5,564 nt of DNA, from the NCBI GenBank assembly GCA_005779345.1, contig SXJQ01000043.1, positions 1 through 5,564 of the forward strand, read 5' to 3'. Shown here piece by piece: positions 1 to 4,881 of the stretch. How positions within the stretch are numbered: position 1 is the first letter of the stretch; every line of letters starts with the position of its first letter. The stretch is from Actinomycetota bacterium (GTDB lineage Bacteria; Actinomycetota; Acidimicrobiia; IMCC26256; PALSA-610). Position numbers and translations under genes: made by a program. The notes beneath the pieces were generated by a model, which was not told the origin of the DNA, did not search any database, and saw nothing but the letters and a program-made list of their open reading frames with translations.

Positions 1-814
1 CCAGCTCGACCTCGCCGACGCGAAGGATCGGCTCGACGGTGTCGGAGCGGTGATGGCGACGCACGTGTTCGGCGCACCCTGCGACCCGACCGGCGTCGAG
101 GCGCTCGCGGCGAGCATCGGTGTTCCGGTGGTGTTCGACGCGGCGCACGGATTCGGCGCGCGCACCTCCGAACGCGCGCTCGGCGGACACGGCATCGCGG
201 AGGTGTTCAGCCTCACGCCGACCAAACCCGTGGTGGCCGGCGAAGGTGGGCTCATCGGCACGAGCGACGCCGCGCTCGCCGAGGCGCTGCGCATCGGTCG
301 CGACTACGGCAACCCCGGCGACTACGACACGCGGTTCGTCGGACTCAACGGTCGCATGTCGGAGTTGCATGCCGCCGTCGCGCTGTGCTCGCTCGACTTC
401 TTCGCCGAGCACCTCGCCCTGCGCCAGGAGCTCGCAGGGCGATATCGCGGGGCGCTCGACGGAGTCCCCGGCGTGTCGATGCAGGCGATCCGACCCGGCG
501 ACACGTCGACCTACAAGGACCTCACGATCGCGATCGATCCCGACGCGTACGGGACCACGCGCGACGTGCTCGTCGCGGCCCTGCGCGCCGAGGGCGTCGA
601 CACCCGCAACTACTTCGACCCGCCGGTGCACCGGCAGCAGTCGCACCGGGCCGGCGCGCCGGATCTCCCCGTCACCGACCGGGTCGCGGCCTCGGTCGTG
701 AGCCTGCCGATCTATCCGGCACTCGATCCGGCGGCGATCGACCGGATCGCTGCGATCGTGGCCGCCGTCGGCCGCCACGGCCCCGAATGCACGGTCGCGG
801 CGGCGGGCGCCTGA
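1..814 (+). CDS. DegT/DnrJ/EryC1/StrS-family PLP-dependent sugar aminotransferase (5' end outside window)
   Basis: The frame is open from the first complete codon at base 2 to TGA at 812-814, giving 270 residues; the ATG at base 50 is internal because homologous-looking sequence runs on before it. The family is usually about 360-400 residues, so roughly 100-130 N-terminal residues are missing. Numbering from base 2, visible hallmarks are FDAAHGFG at 45-52 (D46 should bind the pyridine nitrogen of PLP), FSLTPTK at 69-75 followed by a GEGG turn (K75 is the expected Schiff-base lysine), NGRMSELHAA at 116-125, a YFDPPVH segment at 204-210, and SLPIYPAL near 235-242. These enzymes transfer an amino group, usually from glutamate, to a ketosugar nucleotide in the cytoplasm. 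The downstream 4,6-dehydratase could supply a 4-keto-6-deoxy substrate, so a 4-amino-sugar role is inferred; the exact sugar and regiochemistry are unknown. Family assignment is firm, substrate is not. Confidence 0.93.
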   Translation, partial: QLDLADAKDRLDGVGAVMATHVFGAPCDPTGVEALAASIGVPVVFDAAHGFGARTSERALGGHGIAEVFSLTPTKPVVAGEGGLIGTSDAALAEALRIGRDYGNPGDYDTRFVGLNGRMSELHAAVALCSLDFFAEHLALRQELAGRYRGALDGVPGVSMQAIRPGDTSTYKDLTIAIDPDAYGTTRDVLVAALRAEGVDTRNYFDPPVHRQQSHRAGAPDLPVTDRVAASVVSLPIYPALDPAAIDRIAAIVAAVGRHGPECTVAAAGA

Positions 815-1215
815 TGCCCGCGATCGGGCCCGCGACCGAACTTTCGCCGACCAGCGGGCGTCTTTCGGTGAAAAACCCGGGCCCGGCTCTTGCGCGACCC
901 TGGTCGGAACGCCCAGAATTGCGCCCGACGAACGCATCGCGGTGGCTCGGCCACTCGGGGTGGTTCGTGGGGAATTCGGTCACAACCGGTGGTGCCCGTG
1001 CGGGGGGCCCGCCAAGCTGGGCCGGATGCGTCGGCACCGAGTCTCACCGGCACCACACGCCGGGTCACGCACACCGGAACCACGTACACCGGCACCACGT
1101 ACACCGGCACCAGGCACACCGGCACCACGACGTCGCGGGAGACGGGCAACGATTCGACCGGAAGCAGGGGTGGTCGTCCGGCAACGGGCGGCCGGGGGGA
1201 TCAGGGGCGCGATGA
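814..1215 (+). CDS. Doubtful histidine-rich small ORF (133 aa) filling the gap between two sugar genes
   Basis: An ATG at 814-816 overlaps the aminotransferase stop by one base (TGATG), and the frame ends at TGA 1213-1215, overlapping the dehydratase ATG by four bases (ATGA). This is the spacing of translationally coupled operon genes. The product would have no recognisable domain, signal peptide or membrane segment. Residues 78-105 hold 14 histidines, with a five-residue HRHHV-like unit encoded by the 15-bp tandem repeat. Against it: I estimate G/C at about three quarters of third positions and over 60% of second positions, a weaker codon signature than in the flanking genes, and the same frame is already open from far inside the aminotransferase, as chance frames often are in GC-rich DNA. 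There is no clear ribosome binding site that is independent of the gene before it. Either a poorly conserved metal-binding-like small protein or non-coding spacer; I favour non-coding. Confidence 0.2.
   Translation: MPAIGPATELSPTSGRLSVKNPGPALARPWSERPELRPTNASRWLGHSGWFVGNSVTTGGARAGGPPSWAGCVGTESHRHHTPGHAHRNHVHRHHVHRHQAHRHHDVAGDGQRFDRKQGWSSGNGRPGGSGAR
1045..1131. repeat. 15-bp tandem repeat, four copies plus decayed upstream copies
   Basis: Four head-to-tail units with consensus CACCGGCACCACGTA lie at 1072-1086, 1087-1101, 1102-1116 and 1117-1131. Unit 1 has A for C at its seventh base, unit 3 differs in its last part (AGGCA), and unit 4 ends in C. A further unit (CACCGGCACCACACG) sits at 1045-1059, followed by a shortened, decayed one up to 1071. 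The period is a multiple of three, so no frame is disrupted: one frame reads HRHHV-like units, another TGTTY, the third PAPRT. It could be a slippage-derived minisatellite, a set of protein-binding sites, or part of a coding repeat. Confidence 0.9.
1194..1200 (+). promoter_or_regulatory. Shine-Dalgarno-like purine run for the dehydratase
   Basis: A GGGGGGA run ends 11 bases before the ATG at 1212. It is a reasonable, slightly distant ribosome binding site and supports ATG 1212 over the upstream in-frame ATG at 942, whose extra 90 codons would be low-complexity sequence crossing the tandem repeat. Confidence 0.45.
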
Positions 1216-3095
1216 GCGCACTCGCACGACGGCTTCGTCCCGCACACTGGCGGAGTCCCTACAAACGATTCGGGCAGTTCTCGCTCGACGCCGGCGCGTG
1301 GGCGCTCGCCCTCTGGGCCGCGCTGTTGCTGCGGTTCGACCTCGATGCTGCACGCGTCGACTACGGCGGGCTGCTCACGATCCTGCCGATCGCCTGCGCG
1401 GTGCAGTACCTCGCCGGACGCGCGTCGGGCATCTACCGCGGCGGGTGGATCTACGGCTCCTTCGAGGAGGTCGCCGCGCTCGCCCGTACGGTCGCCGTCT
1501 CGGGAACCGCGGTGCTCGCCGCCGACCTCCTCATCGGTGAGGTCGGCGGTCAGCGACCCGTCCCGAAGTCGGCGGCGATCGGCGGCACGATCTTCGCGGT
1601 GATGCTCATGGCCGCGATCCGCTACGGCTGGCGGCTCATCACCGACCACCGCCGCCGGCCCCGCCTCGCGGAGGGCCGCGCGCGGGTGGTCGTGTTCGGC
1701 GCCGGCGACGGCGGCCAACAGGCGATCCGCGCGATGTTGCGCGACCCGAACAGCCCCTACGTGCCCGTCGCGTTGCTCGACGACGACGCCGAACGATCCA
1801 ACCTGTCGATCATGGGCATCCGCGTCCTCGGCACCCGCGACGAACTCGGCGCGGCCCGCGACCGTTACGACGCCGACGTGCTGCTGATCGCGGTTCCGAG
1901 CGCCGACGGTTCGCTCGTGCGCGAGCTCGTCGACCTCGCCGCGCCCCACGGCTACGAAGTGCGCGTGCTGCCCTCGGTCGGCGAGCTGATCGACAGCGAG
2001 GTCGACCTCGGCGACATCCGCCAGCCGACCGCCGCCGACCTGCTCGGGCGCCACCAGGTCGAGACGAACATGTGCGAGATCGCCCAGTACATCTCGGGCC
2101 GGATCGTCGCGGTCACGGGCGCCGGCGGCTCGATCGGCTCGGAGTTGTGTCGCCAGATCGCGGCGTTCGAGCCCGCCGAGCTCATCATGATCGACCGCGA
2201 CGAATCGGCGTTGCACGCCGTCCAACTCTCGCTCGAGGGACGCGCGCTCCTCGACTCACCGAACCTCGTGTTGCTCGACATCCGCGACCGGCAGCGGGTG
2301 CGGCGCCTCTTCGCCGAGCGGCGGCCCGAGGTCGTGTTCCACGCCGCCGCGCTCAAACACCTGCCGCTCCTCGAATCGCACCCGATCGAGGCGCTGAAGA
2401 CCAACGTCTGGGGCACGCTGTCGGTCCTCGACGCCTCGATCGGTGCCGACGTCTCGACGTTCGTGAACATCTCCACCGACAAGGCCGCGAACCCGGTGAG
2501 CGTGCTCGGGTACTCGAAGCGCATCGCCGAGGGCCTCACCGCCGACGCGGCGCAGCGGAGCAACGGTCGGTACCTGTCGGTGCGGTTCGGCAACGTGCTC
2601 GGCAGCCGCGGGTCGGTGCTCACCGCGTTCCGGGCCCAGATCGAGGGCGGCGGTCCGCTGACGGTCACCCACCCCGAGGTCACCCGCTTCTTCATGACGA
2701 TCGAAGAGGCCGTGCAACTCGTCGTGCAGGCGGGCGCGCTCGGCGACCCCGGCGAGGTCCTCGTGCTCGACATGGGTGAGCCCGTGCGGATCGCCGAGGT
2801 CGCGCGGCGGCTCGCCGCGATCTCCGACCGACCGATCGGAATCGAGTTCACCGGCCTGCGCCCGGGGGAGAAGCTCCACGAGGAGTTGTTCGGCCTCGGC
2901 GAGGACAACCGCCTCGACCGGCATGCGCTCATCTCGGCGGTCCCCGTGCCGCGCCTCGACCCCGAGTCGGTGCGTCACCTCGATGCGGAGCACGTCCCGG
3001 TCGTCGAGACGATGCAGGCGCTGGTCGACGAGATGACGATGCGCGCCGTCGAGGGCATCCCCGACGAGCCCGACTCGTTCTCGATTCCGGCCTGA
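1212..3095 (+). CDS. Membrane-anchored nucleotide-sugar 4,6-dehydratase, CapD/FlaA1/WbpM/PglF type
   Basis: The protein is 627 residues, the usual size of the long, membrane-anchored form of this family. About four hydrophobic segments (near 27-41, 52-70, 92-108 and 121-136) anchor it to the inner membrane. A first Rossmann domain follows (VFGAGDGG, 161-168; the CoA-binding-like domain of the family), then the extended short-chain dehydrogenase domain starting with VTGAGGSIGSE (301-311). STDK at 421-424 supplies the conserved Asp-Lys pair (D423, K424) and K436 is the nicotinamide-side lysine. As in other large dehydratases of this group the canonical Tyr of YxxxK is absent; here it is Leu432 (LGYSK). 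LRPGEKLHEELF at 549-560 is a strong family signature. Known relatives convert UDP-GlcNAc to a UDP-4-keto-6-deoxy sugar, the first step to sugars such as bacillosamine, QuiNAc or FucNAc for glycans. ATG 1212 is chosen because it precedes a typical N-terminus and has a purine run before it. The aminotransferase upstream fits the next pathway step. Exact product and stereochemistry are not determinable. Confidence 0.93.
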   Translation: MSALARRLRPAHWRSPYKRFGQFSLDAGAWALALWAALLLRFDLDAARVDYGGLLTILPIACAVQYLAGRASGIYRGGWIYGSFEEVAALARTVAVSGTAVLAADLLIGEVGGQRPVPKSAAIGGTIFAVMLMAAIRYGWRLITDHRRRPRLAEGRARVVVFGAGDGGQQAIRAMLRDPNSPYVPVALLDDDAERSNLSIMGIRVLGTRDELGAARDRYDADVLLIAVPSADGSLVRELVDLAAPHGYEVRVLPSVGELIDSEVDLGDIRQPTAADLLGRHQVETNMCEIAQYISGRIVAVTGAGGSIGSELCRQIAAFEPAELIMIDRDESALHAVQLSLEGRALLDSPNLVLLDIRDRQRVRRLFAERRPEVVFHAAALKHLPLLESHPIEALKTNVWGTLSVLDASIGADVSTFVNISTDKAANPVSVLGYSKRIAEGLTADAAQRSNGRYLSVRFGNVLGSRGSVLTAFRAQIEGGGPLTVTHPEVTRFFMTIEEAVQLVVQAGALGDPGEVLVLDMGEPVRIAEVARRLAAISDRPIGIEFTGLRPGEKLHEELFGLGEDNRLDRHALISAVPVPRLDPESVRHLDAEHVPVVETMQALVDEMTMRAVEGIPDEPDSFSIPA

Positions 3096-3146
3096 CGGCG
3101 TTTCTGCGGCCACGCCTGACGGCGTTCCTCCGGCCACGCCTGACGG
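3091..3146. repeat. 24-bp direct repeat (about 2.3 copies) duplicating the dehydratase stop codon
   Basis: Unit 1 (3091-3114) and unit 2 (3115-3138) each begin CCTGACGGCGTT and end GCGGCCACG or CCGGCCACG; they differ at only two positions. A partial third unit (CCTGACGG) covers 3139-3146. Because the period is eight codons, TGA recurs in the dehydratase frame at 3093, 3117 and 3141, giving three stops in a row. Each unit also holds a short GGCGT/ACGCC inverted repeat (for example 3097-3101 with 3112-3116). Confidence 0.88.
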
Positions 3147-3165
3147 GCAGATCGCCTCAGGCCGT
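3136..3165. terminator. Possible weak bidirectional hairpin between convergent genes
   Basis: GCCTGA at 3138-3143 pairs with TCAGGC at 3157-3162 across a 13-base loop; an alternative pairing with one bulged C extends the stem to eight pairs (ACGCCTGA from 3136 with TCAGG-C-CGT to 3165). It sits where the plus-strand dehydratase and minus-strand methyltransferase converge, and overlaps the methyltransferase stop. There is no T tract on either side, so it would be a non-canonical terminator at best. Confidence 0.25.
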
Positions 3166-3885
3166 GCGGGTGACCCGCAGCATCTGCTGCCCGCGAGGGT
3201 GGCCCCAGTCGCCGACGTCGTCGAGCTGGAGCGGCAGGTCGGCCGCGGCGTGGCGCAGGTCGTCGAACGTGTAGTGGAACGGGTTGCGGTCGCAGTAGGT
3301 GGTCACCTGCGAGAACCCGGGGTGGAACGGCTGCGCGATCGGCGTGGTGCGCTCGGGGCTCGCCGGCCCGCGGAAGTACGTGCCGTAGAAGCGCCCGCCC
3401 ACCGCGAGCGCGCTCGACAGGTTCGACAGGCACAGCGTGATCGAGTTCAGCGACACGTGGGTGAACACCGACAGTGCCATGCCGTAGTCGAACGGCACGC
3501 CGAAGTCGACGTCGAAGGTGTCGGTCGCACGCAGGTGCACCGTCTTGGTGTCGAGGCCCGCCCGGGCGAGCTCGCCGCGGCCGCCCTCGATCATCTCGGG
3601 GCCGAGATCGATGCCGAAATAGTTGCCCGAATCGAGGTACCCGACATAGTGCACGCCGCCGCGCAACGTGCCGCAGCCGACGTCGATCAGCCGGTGCTCG
3701 GGACGCATCCCCTCCGACACGAGGTAGTCGAACTGGAGCTTGCCGATGACTTCCCAGTTGCCGCCGACACGCCGGCGGAGCTGGTCGGGCGGCGGCGGCG
3801 GTGCCACGGCGTCGCCGAGACGGTGCACGCGCCGCGCGAGTCGGGTTCGCCAGCGGTATCGGGTCGCGTCGGAGACGATGGGCAT
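3157..3885 (-). CDS. Class I SAM-dependent methyltransferase, substrate unknown
   Basis: The protein is 242 residues, a normal length for a single-domain class I methyltransferase. The SAM-binding motif I is LIDVGCGTLRGG at 66-77, followed by GIDLGPEMI at 91-99, whose Asp93 should bind the SAM ribose. ALSVFTHV at 137-144 and LAVGGRFYGTYF at 160-171 match the later strands of the Rossmann-like fold. The first 40 residues are basic and then proline-rich, with five consecutive prolines at 29-33 encoded by a short CGG/CCG run. There is no signal peptide or membrane segment, so it is likely cytoplasmic. Its ATG lies 21 bases after the epimerase stop on the same strand with no obvious ribosome binding site, so co-transcription with the epimerase is likely. 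Location among sugar genes suggests methylation of a glycan, a sugar nucleotide or a lipid-linked precursor, but the acceptor cannot be inferred from motifs. Confidence 0.88.
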   Translation of the reverse strand: MPIVSDATRYRWRTRLARRVHRLGDAVAPPPPPDQLRRRVGGNWEVIGKLQFDYLVSEGMRPEHRLIDVGCGTLRGGVHYVGYLDSGNYFGIDLGPEMIEGGRGELARAGLDTKTVHLRATDTFDVDFGVPFDYGMALSVFTHVSLNSITLCLSNLSSALAVGGRFYGTYFRGPASPERTTPIAQPFHPGFSQVTTYCDRNPFHYTFDDLRHAAADLPLQLDDVGDWGHPRGQQMLRVTRTA

Positions 3886-3906
3886 CGGGCGACCGTAACG
3901 GTGCGG

Positions 3907-4845
3907 TCAGGTCGCGGGCAACTGGTCGCGCAGCCACGCGACGGTGCGGTCGAGTCCGGTGGCGAACGTCACGGTGCAGTCGTAGCGGAGCGCGGCGCGC
4001 CCGGCCGACGGGTCGGCGCAGCTGTGGCGGACATCACCCGGGCGCGACGGACCGAACTCGGGATCGGGGTCGACACCGACGATGCGGCCGAGCTCGCGCA
4101 GTAGGTCGAGGAGCGAATGCTGATGCCCGCCCGCGATGTTGAACGCGCGGCCGTTGCAGTCGGCGGCCGGTGCGATCGCGGCGGCGAGGTTCGCGCCGAC
4201 GACGTCGGAGACGTAGGTGAAGTCGCGCGACTGGCCTCCGTCGCCGTGCACGAACGGCCGCTCGCCGGCGAGGAGCGCGTTCGCGAACAGCGGGATCACC
4301 GCGGCGTAGACCGAGTCGGGTCGTTGGCGCGGGCCGAACACGTTGAAGTAGCGCAGGGCGACGGTTTCGAGTTCGAACAACTCGGCGAACACCCGGCAGT
4401 AGTGCTCGCCGGCGAGCTTGGTGACGGCGTACGGCGAGCGGGGGCGGAGCGGCGCCGACTCAGGCGTGGGTATCTCGTCCGCGCCGCCGTAGATGCTGCT
4501 CGACGAGGCGAACACGAGCCGGCGTGTGCCGGCGTCGAGCGCGCCCTTCAGCACCGCGAGCGTGCCGCGGACGTTGGCGGTGTCGGACGCGAGCGGGTCG
4601 GCGACCGAGCGGGCCACCGCGCCGAGCGCACCGAGGTGGAACACGACCTCGCAACCCGCGACCGCGGTCGCGACCGCCTCGGGGTCGGCGACCGATCCCT
4701 CGACGAAGCGGGCGCCGTCGGGCACGTTGTCGCGGCGGCCGGTGGCGAGGGAGTCGAGGACGACCACGTCATCGCCGCGTTCGACCAGCGCGGTGGCGAG
4801 ATGTGATCCGATGAATCCGGCTCCGCCGGTGACGAGCGCGCGCAT
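3907..4845 (-). CDS. NAD-dependent nucleotide-sugar epimerase (GalE-like extended SDR)
   Basis: The protein is 312 residues, typical for the UDP-glucose 4-epimerase-like family. It opens with the NAD-binding motif TGGAGFIG at 6-13; D31 in VLDSLATG should hold the adenosine ribose. The SSSSIYG strand at 114-120 provides the catalytic Ser/Thr, and YAVTK at 139-143 is the YxxxK catalytic pair. RYFNVFGPRQ at 165-174 and GDGGQSRDFTYV at 201-212 are substrate-side signatures of the group, and RPGDVRHS lies near 268-275. The likely reaction is C4 inversion of a UDP-hexose, UDP-hexuronate or UDP-HexNAc in the cytoplasm, feeding surface polysaccharide synthesis; these specificities, or a related dehydratase or reductase activity, cannot be told apart here. 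ATG 4843-4845 is chosen because the NAD-binding strand begins at once and little room remains before the divergent ispG. It is the first gene of a two-gene unit with the methyltransferase. Confidence 0.92.
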   Translation of the reverse strand: MRALVTGGAGFIGSHLATALVERGDDVVVLDSLATGRRDNVPDGARFVEGSVADPEAVATAVAGCEVVFHLGALGAVARSVADPLASDTANVRGTLAVLKGALDAGTRRLVFASSSSIYGGADEIPTPESAPLRPRSPYAVTKLAGEHYCRVFAELFELETVALRYFNVFGPRQRPDSVYAAVIPLFANALLAGERPFVHGDGGQSRDFTYVSDVVGANLAAAIAPAADCNGRAFNIAGGHQHSLLDLLRELGRIVGVDPDPEFGPSRPGDVRHSCADPSAGRAALRYDCTVTFATGLDRTVAWLRDQLPAT

Positions 4846-4851
4846 GGGTCG

Positions 4852-4857
4852 ACGCTA
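4852..4857 (-). promoter_or_regulatory. Candidate -10 box for a leaderless epimerase transcript
   Basis: On the minus strand TAGCGT matches TANNNT and occupies -12 to -7 relative to the A of the epimerase ATG, the spacing expected if transcription starts at the start codon itself. No Shine-Dalgarno sequence precedes the ATG, which fits a leaderless mRNA. No good -35 is seen. Confidence 0.35.
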
Positions 4858-4868
4858 GCTGCGACCCC

Positions 4869-4874
4869 TAGGCT
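4869..4874 (+). promoter_or_regulatory. Candidate -10 box for a leaderless ispG transcript
   Basis: TAGGCT matches TANNNT and lies at -13 to -8 relative to the GTG at 4882, again placing the transcript start at or next to the start codon. There is no Shine-Dalgarno sequence. A matching -35 would fall inside the start of the epimerase gene and is not evident. Confidence 0.35.
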
Positions 4875-4881
4875 CGGCGGC

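Larger units (their letters stand above)
815..1211. other. 397-base gap between aminotransferase and dehydratase genes
   Basis: Apart from the doubtful histidine-rich frame and the 15-bp repeats, this stretch holds a perfect 10-bp GC palindrome (CCGGGCCCGG, 877-886) just after an A5 run, a small TTTC-3-GAAA inverted repeat at 863-873, and several G-runs. I found no convincing -35/-10 pair: the only TA steps are within the repeats (TACACC) and do not match TANNNT. There is no tRNA-like or riboswitch-like fold that I can recognise. It is long enough to carry a promoter for the dehydratase, but none can be assigned from sequence alone. Confidence 0.6.

Noticed and set aside
862..890. GC palindrome next to an A5 run, resembling a minus-strand terminator (GC stem then T5)
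   Set aside because: The 10-bp palindrome leaves no proper loop (at most a 3-bp stem with a 4-base loop), and no minus-strand gene ends there.
942..1211. N-terminal extension of the dehydratase from the in-frame ATG at 942 (90 extra residues)
   Set aside because: The extension is arginine- and proline-rich low-complexity sequence crossing the tandem repeat, unlike any family N-terminus, while ATG 1212 has a purine run before it and gives the usual protein length.
1065..2225. Long open frame of 386 codons on the minus strand opposite the dehydratase
   Set aside because: Its translation is a D/R/V/A-rich low-complexity sequence with no motif, the pattern expected opposite a high-GC gene; the plus-strand frame has clear catalytic motifs.
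1952..3137. Other long minus-strand frames opposite the dehydratase (1952-2932 and 2256-3137)
   Set aside because: Both are antisense shadows of a well-supported gene, with composition set by its GC-rich third positions and no recognisable domain.
3787..3802. CGG triplet run as a microsatellite
   Set aside because: Only about five units, inside the methyltransferase gene and encoding a short proline run; common in GC-rich coding DNA.
3891..3908. Short inverted repeats (ACCGT-A-ACGGT) between epimerase and methyltransferase as an operator or terminator
   Set aside because: Arms of five bases with a one-base centre are too short to stand out by chance and there is no T tract.
2975..3937. Minus-strand frame of 320 codons overlapping the methyltransferase in another frame
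   Set aside because: It is arginine/alanine-rich, overlaps two genes, and lacks motifs, whereas the 3157-3885 frame has a clear SAM-binding signature.
3199..4104. Plus-strand frame of 301 codons opposite the methyltransferase and epimerase
   Set aside because: It crosses two genes in antisense, is valine/arginine/glutamate-rich and has no domain; a GC-rich shadow.
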